Shown one piece after another: positions 51,722 through 60,883 of a stretch of DNA of 64,000 nt; the stretch's first letter is position 1, and every line of letters starts with the position of its first letter. The stretch is taken from positions 9,236-73,235 of the forward strand of contig JALHIN010000011.1 of the NCBI GenBank assembly GCA_022839995.1. Reading direction: 5' to 3'. The notes under the pieces are model-generated. The model did not search any database. It was not told the origin of the DNA and saw nothing but the letters and a program-made list of their open reading frames with translations. A program made the translations under genes and the position numbers. The stretch is from 79-D21 sp022839995 (lineage in GTDB: Bacteria > Synergistota > Synergistia > Synergistales > 79-D21).

Positions 51722-51808
51722 GTCGGGGTGGCGGAATTGGTAGACGCGCTAGACTCAGGCTCTAGTGGGCATTAGCCTGTGGGGGTTCAACTCCCCCCCT
51801 CGACACCA
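51722..51808 (+). tRNA. tRNA-Leu (anticodon CAG)
   Basis: The sequence folds as a class II tRNA with an encoded CCA end (51806-51808). The acceptor arm GTCGGGG pairs with CCTCGAC with one G-U pair. The D-arm contains GAATTGGTAGA. The anticodon stem CTAGA/TCTAG (51749-51753, 51761-51765) holds loop CTCAGGC with anticodon CAG at 51756-51758. A long variable arm (GGGC ATTA GCCT) typical of tRNA-Leu is followed by a T-arm of five G-C pairs with TTCAACT. It decodes CUG. Confidence 0.97.
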
Positions 51809-51852
51809 TCAATAATTCCCAGGAAATGGGTCCGCCAGGTCGCGCCTGTCTG

Positions 51853-51881
51853 TTGACATTGCGCGGCCTTTTTGCTATTAT
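51853..51881 (+). promoter_or_regulatory. rpoBC promoter
   Basis: Consensus TTGACA (51853-51858), a 17-base spacer and TATTAT (51876-51881). Transcription would start near 51888, giving a leader of about 53 bases before the rpoB ATG. It lies 45 bases after the tRNA-Leu gene. Confidence 0.9.
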
Positions 51882-51923
51882 GCCCCTTCGTCACGTCTAG
51901 GATAGTCCCCACAAACCTCAAAA

Positions 51924-51940
51924 GGGAGGTCGTAACTCCC
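51924..51940 (+). promoter_or_regulatory. rpoB ribosome-binding site inside a small hairpin
   Basis: GGGAG (51924-51928), the core of the rpoB Shine-Dalgarno sequence, is complementary to CTCCC (51936-51940), which directly abuts the ATG at 51941; the loop is seven bases. Pairing would hide the ribosome-binding site. The five-base stem is short, so its effect is uncertain. Confidence 0.55.
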
Positions 51941-54900
51941 ATGACAGTTTTAGTCCCCTCGAAGGAACACATTCAGCGCCGCGTTTTTGGGAGAACGAAG
52001 GATCTCATTGGCTTACCGGATCTCGTCGAGGTACAGAAGAATTCCTATCGCTGGTTTTTCCAGGCCGAAAAGGAGGCGGATTCTCGGGAATCTCAGGGAC
52101 TCCAGGAAATCCTGGAGGAGATTTTCCCCATCGAGAGTTACGACGGGTCGTTTGCGCTCGAATTTGTCCGCTATTTTGTCGATGAGCCTTCCATAACCGA
52201 AGAGGAAGCCCGACAAAGAGACCTGACCTGGTCCATGCCCGTCAGGGCCACGATCCGGCTGGTCAACCGAAGGAACGGGGAGATCAAGGAAGAAGAGATT
52301 TACCTCGGGGATTTTCCCGTGATGACGGAGAGGGGAACGTTCATCGTCAACGGGACCGAGCGCGTCGTTGTCAACCAGCTTGCACGATCGGCCGGCGTCT
52401 ACTTCAGTTCCGACACGACTGTCCCGGGCGGAGAATCCTATGCAGCCAAAGTCATTCCCGACCGGGGGGCGTGGCTTGAGTTCGATCTCACGCCGGGAGA
52501 CCTTCTCTCGGTCAACATCGACAACCGCAAGAAGATCCCCGTCACGATGCTTTTGAAGGCTTTCGGGGCGACGAGCGACGAAGAGATCCTCAAGCTTTTC
52601 GGGGCCAAGCCCATGCAGGTCGACCTCGTGGAACTCCATGACGAGGCAAGGGGGCGCCTTCTGGCCGAAGCGATAACGGACAAGGAGGGCCAGGTCCTGA
52701 TCCACCGTAATGACCGGCTGACGAAGGAACACCTCGAGCTGCTCTTTGAAATGGGGATGACGACCGTTTGGGTCTGGGATGTGGACAATGCGATCGCTGC
52801 GACCCTGGAGCGCGATCCTTCCCGCTCGGGGGAGGATGCGGTTCTCGAACTCTTCCGCCGTCTACGTCCGAATGAGCCCGCCCGGATGGAAAACGCCAGG
52901 GAATACGTCTACGGCCTCTTTTTCGATACTCGCCGGTACAACCTTGGCCGCGTCGGACGCTACAAGCTGAACAAGCGACTGGGCCTCGAAATCCCCGAGA
53001 GCCAGAGGCTGCTGACGATTGAGGACGTCGTCGCCATCATCAAGGGGATCCTGCAGCTTCGGAACGGGGAAGAAAAAGAAGACGATATCGATCACTTGGG
53101 GAACCGGCGCGTCAGGGCCGTTGGCGAACTTCTGCAGAACCAGGTCCGAATCGGCCTTTTGAGAATGGAACGAATCGCCAAGGAAAGGATGACGACCCTT
53201 CCTGACCTGACCAGTGCCACGGCAAAGGACCTGATCAACGTCCGACCGATTTCGGCCTCCTTGAGGGAATTTTTCGGGTCGGCCCAGCTTTCCCAGTTCA
53301 TGGACCAGACAAACCCTCTGGCCGAACTGACCCACAGGCGCCGGCTTTCGGCTCTTGGCCCGGGCGGGCTCAGCCGGGAAAGGACCGGGTTCGAGGCTCG
53401 GGATGTGCACTATACCCACTACGGTCGAGTTTGCCCGATCGAAACCCCGGAAGGGCCGAACATCGGACTCGTGACTTCTCTTGCCACCTATGCGCGGATC
53501 AACGATTACGGCTTCCTCGTGACCCCGAAACGGCGGGTCGTCGAGGGCCGGGTAACGGACGAGATCGTTTACCTTTCGGCCGACGAGGAAGATGAGTTCT
53601 TCGTCGGGAGGGCGAACACCCCGGTGGACGAGGAAGGGCGAATCCGGGGGCCCGAGGTCCATGTCCGCTTCCGCGGAGAGATTGAAACGGTCGAACCGGA
53701 GAAAATCCATTTCCTGGATGTTTCCCCGAAGCAGATCGTCTCGATCTCGACGGCCCTGATCCCCTTCCTGGAGCATGACGACGCGAACCGGGCCCTGATG
53801 GGGTCCAACATGCAGCGGCAGGCGGTCCCGCTTGTCCTTCCCCAGGCTCCCATCATCGGAACGGGAATCGAGCACCATATCGCGAAGGATTCCGGCTGCT
53901 GCGTCAGGGCAAGGCGTTCAGGAACGGTCGAGTTTGTCGACGCCAGCCGGGTTGAAATCCGAACCGAAAGCGGTGCCCTGGATTCCTACAACCTGACAAA
54001 ATTCCGCCGTTCCAACCAGGGGACGGTGATCCATCATCGCCCCATCGTCTCCACCGGAGAAACGGTCGAAGCCGGGGAGATCATTGCAGACGGGCAGTCC
54101 GTGGACCATGGCGAACTGGCTCTCGGCCGCAATGTCCTCGTCGCCTTCGTTTCCTGGGAGGGCTACAACTTCGAGGACGCGATCCTCCTGAACGAGAGGC
54201 TCGTCCAGGAAGACCACTATTCCTCGATCCACATCGAGGAGTATGAGGTCGAAGCGAGGGACACGAAACTGGGGCCCGAGGAGATCACGCGGGACATCCC
54301 CAACGTCGGCGAAGATGCGCTCAAGAATCTGGACGAGAACGGCATCGTCCGGGTCGGTGCGGAAGTCCGGGCCGGCGACATCCTGGTCGGCAAGGTGACG
54401 CCGAAGGGGGAATCGGACCAGTCCCCTGAAGAGAAGCTGCTGAGGGCCATCTTCGGAGAAAAGGCCCGAGAGGTCCGGGACACGTCCATGCGTGTCCCGA
54501 ACGGGGAAGGCGGCAAGGTGGTTTCCGTCAAGCGCCTGACGATTGACCAGAACAGCGACGACCTGAGCCCCGGCGTGAACGAGGTGGTCAAGGTCTACGT
54601 GGCCCAGCTCCGGAAGATTTCCGAAGGAGATAAGATTGCAGGGCGTCACGGGAACAAGGGGGTCGTTTCGAAAATCCTGCCCGTTGAGGACATGCCTTAC
54701 CTGCCGGACGGGACCCCGGTCGACGTGGTCCTCAGCCCGCTCGGGGTTCCGAGCCGGATGAACCTCGGGCAGGTCATGGAGACCGTCATGGGGTTCGTCG
54801 CGGTTCACAATGGCTGGAAAGTCTCGACCCCGGTTTTTGAGGGGACGACCGAGCAGGACATCTTCGAAGGCGTCAAGAAACTGGCCGAGGGACCCTATCC

Positions 54901-55561
54901 CGAGATGGCCGAAGACGGGCGGATCACGCTCTACGACGGCAGAACCGGGGAACCGATGGAAAACAAGGTTACCGTCGGCTACATGTACATGCTGAAGCTG
55001 ATCCATCTGGTCGACGACAAGATCCACGCCCGCTCCATCGGTCCCTACAGCTTGATCACCCAGCAGCCCTTGGGAGGGAAGGCCCAGTTCGGCGGACAGC
55101 GGTTCGGGGAGATGGAAGTCTGGGCCCTGGAGGGTTACGGGGCCTCGCACATCCTGCAGGAAATCCTGACGGTGAAGTCCGACGATATCCGCGGAAGGCT
55201 GAAGACCTACGAGAGGATCGTAAAAGGCCAGAACCTCTCGAAGCCCGGAGTGCCGGAGAGCTTCCGGGTGCTCGTCAAGGAACTCCAGGGACTCGCCCTG
55301 GACGTAGAGATCATGTACGACGACGGAACGGTCGGGGAAATCCTGTTGGATGACGAGGATGAAGAGATCGCAGTCCAGGGGACGACGAGGCCCCGGCCGG
55401 CGATTGTCGACCTGGAATCGGGCGAGGACCTGATGCCCCCCTCTTCGGTCGGCGTAACGGAGGAGATGCTTTTTGTCAACCCCAACGAACTCGATTCCTC
55501 CTTTGAGGAGGAAGGGGAACTGGATGAACAGGATTTGACCCGCGAGGGGGAGGATGCCTAA
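51941..55561 (+). CDS. rpoB: RNA polymerase beta subunit
   Basis: RpoB forms the upper jaw and much of the active centre of RNA polymerase. The 1,206-residue protein contains the fork-loop and rifampicin-pocket region (FFGSAQLSQFMDQTNPLAELTHRRRLSALGPGG). It also has VCPIETPEGPNIGLV, the GRNVLVAFVSWEGYNFEDAI segment, GDKIAGRHGNKGVVSK, and a C-terminal KAQFGGQRFGEMEVWALEGYGA clamp segment. The rifampicin-pocket residues look wild type. ATG at 51941 follows the GGGAGGT site. The gene stops one codon before rpoC, with no gap. Confidence 0.98.
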   Translation: MTVLVPSKEHIQRRVFGRTKDLIGLPDLVEVQKNSYRWFFQAEKEADSRESQGLQEILEEIFPIESYDGSFALEFVRYFVDEPSITEEEARQRDLTWSMPVRATIRLVNRRNGEIKEEEIYLGDFPVMTERGTFIVNGTERVVVNQLARSAGVYFSSDTTVPGGESYAAKVIPDRGAWLEFDLTPGDLLSVNIDNRKKIPVTMLLKAFGATSDEEILKLFGAKPMQVDLVELHDEARGRLLAEAITDKEGQVLIHRNDRLTKEHLELLFEMGMTTVWVWDVDNAIAATLERDPSRSGEDAVLELFRRLRPNEPARMENAREYVYGLFFDTRRYNLGRVGRYKLNKRLGLEIPESQRLLTIEDVVAIIKGILQLRNGEEKEDDIDHLGNRRVRAVGELLQNQVRIGLLRMERIAKERMTTLPDLTSATAKDLINVRPISASLREFFGSAQLSQFMDQTNPLAELTHRRRLSALGPGGLSRERTGFEARDVHYTHYGRVCPIETPEGPNIGLVTSLATYARINDYGFLVTPKRRVVEGRVTDEIVYLSADEEDEFFVGRANTPVDEEGRIRGPEVHVRFRGEIETVEPEKIHFLDVSPKQIVSISTALIPFLEHDDANRALMGSNMQRQAVPLVLPQAPIIGTGIEHHIAKDSGCCVRARRSGTVEFVDASRVEIRTESGALDSYNLTKFRRSNQGTVIHHRPIVSTGETVEAGEIIADGQSVDHGELALGRNVLVAFVSWEGYNFEDAILLNERLVQEDHYSSIHIEEYEVEARDTKLGPEEITRDIPNVGEDALKNLDENGIVRVGAEVRAGDILVGKVTPKGESDQSPEEKLLRAIFGEKAREVRDTSMRVPNGEGGKVVSVKRLTIDQNSDDLSPGVNEVVKVYVAQLRKISEGDKIAGRHGNKGVVSKILPVEDMPYLPDGTPVDVVLSPLGVPSRMNLGQVMETVMGFVAVHNGWKVSTPVFEGTTEQDIFEGVKKLAEGPYPEMAEDGRITLYDGRTGEPMENKVTVGYMYMLKLIHLVDDKIHARSIGPYSLITQQPLGGKAQFGGQRFGEMEVWALEGYGASHILQEILTVKSDDIRGRLKTYERIVKGQNLSKPGVPESFRVLVKELQGLALDVEIMYDDGTVGEILLDDEDEEIAVQGTTRPRPAIVDLESGEDLMPPSSVGVTEEMLFVNPNELDSSFEEEGELDEQDLTREGEDA

Positions 55562-58500
55562 ATGAGCCGCCGCGAAATCGTCGGAGTCCGCATCAAGCTC
55601 GCGAGCACGGAACGGATTCGGGAACTTTCCAGCGGGGAAGTCAAGAAACCCGAGACGATCAATTATCGAACCCTTCGTCCCGAGAAGGACGGACTGTTCT
55701 GCGAGAGGATCTTCGGCCCTACGCGCAGCTACGAGTGCGCCTGCGGGAAATACAAGCGGAGCGGCCCCAAGTACAAGGGGATCCTTTGCGACCGGTGCGG
55801 CGTCGAGGTTACGGACAACCGGGTCCGTCGGGAGCGGATGGGGCACATCGAACTGGCTGCCCCGGTTGTCCATATTTGGTACCTGAGGGGCATCCCCAGC
55901 CGCTTGAGCCTCCTTCTGGGGACGGCAACGAAGGACCTGGAAAAGGTGGTCTACTTTGCCCCGATCCGGAAGAGGAAGCCCGTTTACAAGGTCGTCATGG
56001 AGGGACGGAGGACGGACCTTGCCCGGCGCGGTGACCTGATCGATGCCTCCGAGGAAAGGATCCACTCCCATTACGACCCGAAGTTCAAGGCAGAGGAGGC
56101 CTACCGGGTGATCCAGGTGGACGACGTTCCCCTGGACGAGGGGGATCTCGTCTCTGCCAGCCAGGTCGCGCGCTTCAAGGCCGATTTCGGAGACGAGATC
56201 TTTAAGGTCGAACCGGCGTTTCGGATCGAAACGGGTGAATCGGAAGGGCCAGGCGAAATCCTTTCCGCCAGCGAGCTGGAGGCACGCGGGGGAGTAGAGG
56301 CGTTCCCAGGAATCCAGCGGGCATTCGTGGGCAACCAGGAAGCGTTCGTCGTGACTGCCGTCGCTCACTTGCCCTTCCAGAAGAACGACGTCCTTGCCCT
56401 CAGCGAAGTCCAGCTTTACAACCAGAAGTACCCGGGCCGTTTCCAGGCCCAGCAGGAAACCGCGACCATCGAGGATCCCTGTTACCTGGTCATCGATGGC
56501 GGCGAATCCCCCTTCACCCGGGGCGAAATCATCCTCGAAAGGGAGCAGCACCTCTGCGCAGCCTACGATCGTGAATTTTCGGCGGGAATCGGTGCGGAGG
56601 GAGTGCAGCAGCTTCTGAACAAGCTGGACCTGGACGAAATGGCGGCATCCTTGCGAGAAGAAATTTCCGAAACCACGGGCCAGAAAAAGAGAAAGCTGAT
56701 CAAGCGGCTGCAAGTCGTTGAGGATTTCCGCAAAAGCGCCAGCAAGCCCCAGTGGATGATCCTGGAGGTTCTCCCGGTGATTCCCCCGGACCTGCGTCCG
56801 ATGGTTCAGCTGGAGGGAGGCCGGTTCGCCACCTCGGACCTGAACGATCTGTACCGCCGGGTGATCAACCGGAACAACCGCCTTCGCAAGCTGCAGGAAC
56901 TCCGAGCTCCGGAGATCATCATCCGCAACGAAAAGAGGATGTTGCAGGAATCGGTGGATGCGCTTATCGACAATGGGAGGATGGGAAAGGCCGTCCTCGG
57001 GGCGGGAAACAGGACGCTCAAGAGCCTGAGCGACCTCCTGCGGGGGAAGAAGGGGCGCTTCCGGCAGAACCTTCTGGGCAAGCGAGTCGACTATTCCGGA
57101 CGATCGGTTATCGTTATCGGCCCGAAGCTCAGGATCTACCAGTGCGGTTTGCCCAAGCAGATGGCCCTCGAGCTTTTCAAACCCTTCGTCATGCACAAGC
57201 TGGTGGAGCGGGGGCTTGCTCCGAACGTCAAGAGCGCAAGGCGCCTTATTGAACGGGGCCGAGATGAAATCTGGGCGATCCTTGAAGAAATCATCAAGGA
57301 CCACCCGGTCATGCTGAACCGGGCCCCGACTCTCCATCGCCTAGGGATCCAGGCTTTTGAGCCGGTCCTGATGGAAGGGAAGGCCATTCGCCTCCCGCCT
57401 CTCGTCTGCACTGCATTCAATGCGGACTTTGACGGGGATCAGATGGCCGTCCACGTTCCCCTGTCGCTCGAGGCCCAGGCAGAAGCCCGCATCCTGATGC
57501 TGTCGGCAAACAACCTTCTTTCCCCGGCTAGTGGAAGGCCCGTTGTGACGCCTACCCAGGATATCGTCCTCGGCATTTTCTACCTGACGGCGATTAGGGA
57601 CGGGCTGAAAGGGGAAGGGATGGCTTTCCGTGACATCGATGACGCCCTGACTGCCATCGACCACGGTGTCGTCCACCCCAATACCCGTGTCAAAATGCTG
57701 TGGAACGGAGAGTGGATCGAAACGACCCCCGGCAGGGCCCTTTTCAACAGCGTGCTCCATCCGGATCTCCGCTACATCAACCGGCAGATCGGCAAGAAGG
57801 ACCTCGGGGCCCTGCTTGACAAGGCCTATGATCGGGTCGGGCAGGCCGCCATCGTCGACATGCTCGACGCGATCAAGATCCTGGGCTACCACTGGTCGAC
57901 GAAAAGCGGGATCAGCTTCGGCCTGGACTGCGCGGTCATCCCGCCCAGCAAGAAGGCCACCGTCGATGAAACCATGAAGCGGGAAGAAGAACTTTCCGCC
58001 CAGTACGGCATGGGGGTCCTGACCGAGGAAGAATACCTGAGGCAGAAGGAAATTCTCTGGTCGGAAGCGGCGCGGCAAATTGCGGACGACATCGTGGCCA
58101 ACATGGACCAGCTCAACCCGCTACGGATGATGATCGATTCCGGAGCCCGGGGAAGCAAGAACCAGGTCGCCCAGATGGCCGGGATCCGAGGCCTCATGGC
58201 GGATCCGTCAGGGCGCATCATCGACTACCCGATCGTCGCCAATTTCCGAGACGGGCTCAACATGCTCGAATACTTCATCTCGACTCACGGCGCCCGGAAG
58301 GGGCTGGCCGATACCGCCCTTCGAACCGCCAAGTCGGGGTACCTCACGAGGCGGCTGGTTGATGTGGCGCAAGACCTGATTATCACCGAAGAGGATTGCG
58401 GCACGGACAAGGGAACCCTGATCAGCGCCCTCGTCCAGGACGGAAAGACCGTCGTCACGCTGGCAGACCGGATTTCCGGGAGAACGGCCCTATATGATAT

Positions 58501-60481
58501 CGAAGACCCTGGCACTGGAGAGGTCCTCGTACGGGGCGGGGATGAAATCAGCCAGGCGGTTGCATTGAAGATCGAGGATTCTGGAATCGAGTCGGTCTGG
58601 GTTCGCAGCCCCATGACCTGCGGCCTCAGGAACGGCATTTGCCAGAAGTGTTACGGAAGGGACCTGGCGACGAGGAAGACCGTGGCCATCGGGGAAGCAG
58701 TCGGCGTGGTTGCGGCACAATCCATCGGCGAACCTGGAACCCAGCTCACGATGCGGACCTTCCACACCGGTGGGGTTCGCCTGACGGGTGAAGACATTAC
58801 CCAGGGGCTCCCGCGAATCGAGCAGCTTTTTGAGGTCCGCCGCCCGAAAAAGGTCGCCCAGCTCGTGGAAGCCGACGGCCGGGTGCTTGAAATCCGCGAA
58901 ATGGAAGGGAAACGCAAGGTCATCATCGGCAAGGGTGAAGACGATGGGGAGAAATACGTCTGCACGGTGCCCGCTTCGCAGAACCTGCTCGTCGAGGAAG
59001 GCCAGCTCGTGAAGAAGGGGCAGTGCCTGACCGAAGGGTATATCGATCCGCAGCAGCTGCTCGAGGTTGAGGGGCTGGAAGCAGTGCAGAAATACCTCGT
59101 CGACGGCATCCAGGAGGTGTATTTCTCCCAGGGCGTGTCGATCAACAACAAGCACATCGAGGTCATCCTGCGGAAAGTAGCCCCGGTGAACCGCGTCTGG
59201 ATCACCGAGGAAGGGGATAGCTCCTTTGTTGCGAACGAACTGGCGTGGCTTGACGACCTTGACCAGGAACTGGATCGGATTCGGAAGGAAAACGAGAGGT
59301 GTCTCGGCGAGGCTCTGGATTTCCTGCAGGGCAAGACGCTGCGGGACATCGAGGGACAGAGCGGGATCGACAACATCCTTTCCTTGAAAGGGCGCGCCCT
59401 TGATGCGGACACGATCGAGCGGCTGATCCAGCCCGGATCCGCTGCAAGGGAGATCACGGTGGAGGACGGAGAAGGGCTGGTTCGAGTCATCCTCGGGGAA
59501 GCGACATTCCGTCGGGAGATGGAAGGGCTTGAACTCATTGCCCCTGTCTCTCTGGAGAACCATTCCGTGATTGAGCCCACGGTGGCTTTGGAGCTTCAGG
59601 ACCTTTTGGCCATTACACGCGGCAAGCCTCAAATCCTTTGCGTGAGGGATACCGAAACCCTTGCCGGCCTGGAACGGGGAGCCTACCTCGCCGAGGACGT
59701 CGTTTCCGGCGGGAAGGTCGTCCTGAGCCGCGACAGGGCGCTAACGCCCGAGGCGCTGGAAAAGCTGAAGGAGGCCAATGCGAGCCTCGTGAAGGTTTGG
59801 CGCGCGCCTTCCAGGCACAACATCGGCGATGCCTTGAACCACTACCTGATCGAGAAGTTCTTCAGCCGGCCGATCAAGCAGGCCATCAATCCGCAGGGAA
59901 ATCCGGTGAACGACATCGGCCGGATTCTGGACGGCAGGGTCGTCCGAGGATTGGTGGAGGGGCAGATCTCGGCAGTCGAACTCGACGGGGAAACGCAGGA
60001 AATCCTGACGCGGGAAAAACTCCTGGGGCAGGTCCTGAGCGACATCGCCTACGGGAAGGTCCTGTTGGAGCCGGTTTTCGATTCAAAGGGCGAATTGCTT
60101 GTAGACGCCGGAACGGAGATCAGTCGCGAAGTCATTGACCGCCTCGTGCGGGGAGAATTCCATGAAGTGGTCGTCAGGCCGATCTCGAGTTCCGTTGAAA
60201 CCAAGCGGCTGATCCAGCGGGTTTCGTTTGTCCGAAGGATGAGGGAAGAGCCGCAGTGGCGTCCCGTCGTCCATGGCGTGACTAAAGCCGCCTTGGCCAC
60301 GGACAGCTTCATGAGCGCCGCTTCGTTCCAGCAGACGGCCCAGATCCTGGCCAAGGCTGCGGTTCGCGGAGATGTGGATACCCTCAAGGGGCTCAAGGAG
60401 AACGTGATCATCGGGCACCTGATTCCGGCAGGGACCGGGGCCGAGTGTTACCGCCGCGTCGAAATGCAGGAAAAAGCGTAA
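55562..60481 (+). CDS. rpoC: RNA polymerase beta-prime subunit
   Basis: RpoC carries the catalytic Mg site. In the 1,639-residue protein, the N-terminal zinc ribbon has Cys59, Cys61, Cys76 and Cys79, and the catalytic NADFDGD is at 620-626. The bridge-helix/trigger-loop region includes SIGEPGTQLTMRTFHTGG, and the second zinc site is Cys946, Cys1020, Cys1027 and Cys1030. The catalytic motif lies about 160 residues later than in E. coli (458-464). The difference is an insertion at roughly residues 175-345 made of degenerate repeats, as in the extra beta-prime domains of Thermus and Thermotoga. The ATG follows the rpoB stop immediately (TAA-ATG). Confidence 0.98.
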   Translation: MSRREIVGVRIKLASTERIRELSSGEVKKPETINYRTLRPEKDGLFCERIFGPTRSYECACGKYKRSGPKYKGILCDRCGVEVTDNRVRRERMGHIELAAPVVHIWYLRGIPSRLSLLLGTATKDLEKVVYFAPIRKRKPVYKVVMEGRRTDLARRGDLIDASEERIHSHYDPKFKAEEAYRVIQVDDVPLDEGDLVSASQVARFKADFGDEIFKVEPAFRIETGESEGPGEILSASELEARGGVEAFPGIQRAFVGNQEAFVVTAVAHLPFQKNDVLALSEVQLYNQKYPGRFQAQQETATIEDPCYLVIDGGESPFTRGEIILEREQHLCAAYDREFSAGIGAEGVQQLLNKLDLDEMAASLREEISETTGQKKRKLIKRLQVVEDFRKSASKPQWMILEVLPVIPPDLRPMVQLEGGRFATSDLNDLYRRVINRNNRLRKLQELRAPEIIIRNEKRMLQESVDALIDNGRMGKAVLGAGNRTLKSLSDLLRGKKGRFRQNLLGKRVDYSGRSVIVIGPKLRIYQCGLPKQMALELFKPFVMHKLVERGLAPNVKSARRLIERGRDEIWAILEEIIKDHPVMLNRAPTLHRLGIQAFEPVLMEGKAIRLPPLVCTAFNADFDGDQMAVHVPLSLEAQAEARILMLSANNLLSPASGRPVVTPTQDIVLGIFYLTAIRDGLKGEGMAFRDIDDALTAIDHGVVHPNTRVKMLWNGEWIETTPGRALFNSVLHPDLRYINRQIGKKDLGALLDKAYDRVGQAAIVDMLDAIKILGYHWSTKSGISFGLDCAVIPPSKKATVDETMKREEELSAQYGMGVLTEEEYLRQKEILWSEAARQIADDIVANMDQLNPLRMMIDSGARGSKNQVAQMAGIRGLMADPSGRIIDYPIVANFRDGLNMLEYFISTHGARKGLADTALRTAKSGYLTRRLVDVAQDLIITEEDCGTDKGTLISALVQDGKTVVTLADRISGRTALYDIEDPGTGEVLVRGGDEISQAVALKIEDSGIESVWVRSPMTCGLRNGICQKCYGRDLATRKTVAIGEAVGVVAAQSIGEPGTQLTMRTFHTGGVRLTGEDITQGLPRIEQLFEVRRPKKVAQLVEADGRVLEIREMEGKRKVIIGKGEDDGEKYVCTVPASQNLLVEEGQLVKKGQCLTEGYIDPQQLLEVEGLEAVQKYLVDGIQEVYFSQGVSINNKHIEVILRKVAPVNRVWITEEGDSSFVANELAWLDDLDQELDRIRKENERCLGEALDFLQGKTLRDIEGQSGIDNILSLKGRALDADTIERLIQPGSAAREITVEDGEGLVRVILGEATFRREMEGLELIAPVSLENHSVIEPTVALELQDLLAITRGKPQILCVRDTETLAGLERGAYLAEDVVSGGKVVLSRDRALTPEALEKLKEANASLVKVWRAPSRHNIGDALNHYLIEKFFSRPIKQAINPQGNPVNDIGRILDGRVVRGLVEGQISAVELDGETQEILTREKLLGQVLSDIAYGKVLLEPVFDSKGELLVDAGTEISREVIDRLVRGEFHEVVVRPISSSVETKRLIQRVSFVRRMREEPQWRPVVHGVTKAALATDSFMSAASFQQTAQILAKAAVRGDVDTLKGLKENVIIGHLIPAGTGAECYRRVEMQEKA

Positions 60482-60516
60482 TTCGAAGAAAAGTACCATC
60501 GGAAAGTTGAGCTGAG

Positions 60517-60557
60517 CCGGGGAGGCTACCCGTTTTTCTTGACAGGGGCCTCCCCGG
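60517..60557 (+). repeat. 10-bp inverted repeat flanking the -35 element of the L7Ae-rpsL promoter
   Basis: CCGGGGAGGC (60517-60526) and GCCTCCCCGG (60548-60557) are perfect inverted copies separated by 21 bases that include CGTTTTTCTTGACA. The right copy fills most of the -35/-10 spacer. In DNA this looks like an operator; in RNA read through from rpoC it would fold into a hairpin. A competing short hairpin (CGGG 60518-60521 with CCCG 60529-60532) followed by TTTTTCTT could terminate rpoC transcripts. Confidence 0.7.
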
Positions 60558-60567
60558 TTGATATTAT
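60539..60567 (+). promoter_or_regulatory. Promoter of the L7Ae-rpsL-rpsG-fusA operon
   Basis: Consensus TTGACA (60539-60544), a 17-base spacer and TATTAT (60562-60567), the same -10 hexamer as the rpoBC promoter. Transcription would start near 60574, about 25 bases before the first start codon. Confidence 0.9.
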
Positions 60568-60598
60568 GTCTCGGTGCGTCCGCACAGGGGGGATTGCT

Positions 60599-60865
60599 GT
60601 GCCTTTGAATGAGCTGGCATCGAACCGCAGGGTTGTCGGGGTTCGCCAGGTTTCCAGGAAGATGCGGTCGGGGCAGCTGCAAAAGCTCTTTCTCGCGCGT
60701 GACGCTGAAGAGGAACGGGTCAAGGAGCTCCTTGAAGAGGCTGAAAGGCAGAATCTCGAGTTGGAGTGGTGCGAGACCATGGAAATGCTGGGCCGAGCCT
60801 GCGCCATCTCGAGGAAGGCGGCTGCCGCAGGGCTGCTCAGGGAGAAGTGGAAGAACATCGAGTAG
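60599..60865 (+). CDS. L7Ae-family ribosomal protein-like (YbxF/RplGB-type)
   Basis: The 88-residue protein matches the bacterial L7Ae/L30e-like family that binds kink-turn RNA: LASNRRVVGVRQVSRKMRSG, KLFLARDAEEERVKELLEEA and MEMLGRACAISRKAAAAGLL. Members in Bacillus (YbxF) are encoded in this same position before rpsL and bind K-turns, though their cellular target is unclear. GTG at 60599 follows AGGGGGG with a seven-base gap. rpsL begins 18 bases later. Confidence 0.88.
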   Translation: MPLNELASNRRVVGVRQVSRKMRSGQLQKLFLARDAEEERVKELLEEAERQNLELEWCETMEMLGRACAISRKAAAAGLLREKWKNIE

Positions 60866-60883
60866 GGAAAGGAGGGAATCTTT

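Noticed and set aside
53918..57337. Very long open frame on the minus strand across the rpoB-rpoC junction
   Set aside because: It lies wholly antisense to two unmistakable genes. GC-rich codon bias leaves the antisense frame free of stops, and its translation has no recognisable domain.
60518..60540. Intrinsic terminator for rpoBC formed by CGGG/CCCG and TTTTTCTT
   Set aside because: The stem is four base pairs and competes with the longer 10-bp pairing described separately, so it is not annotated as a firm terminator.
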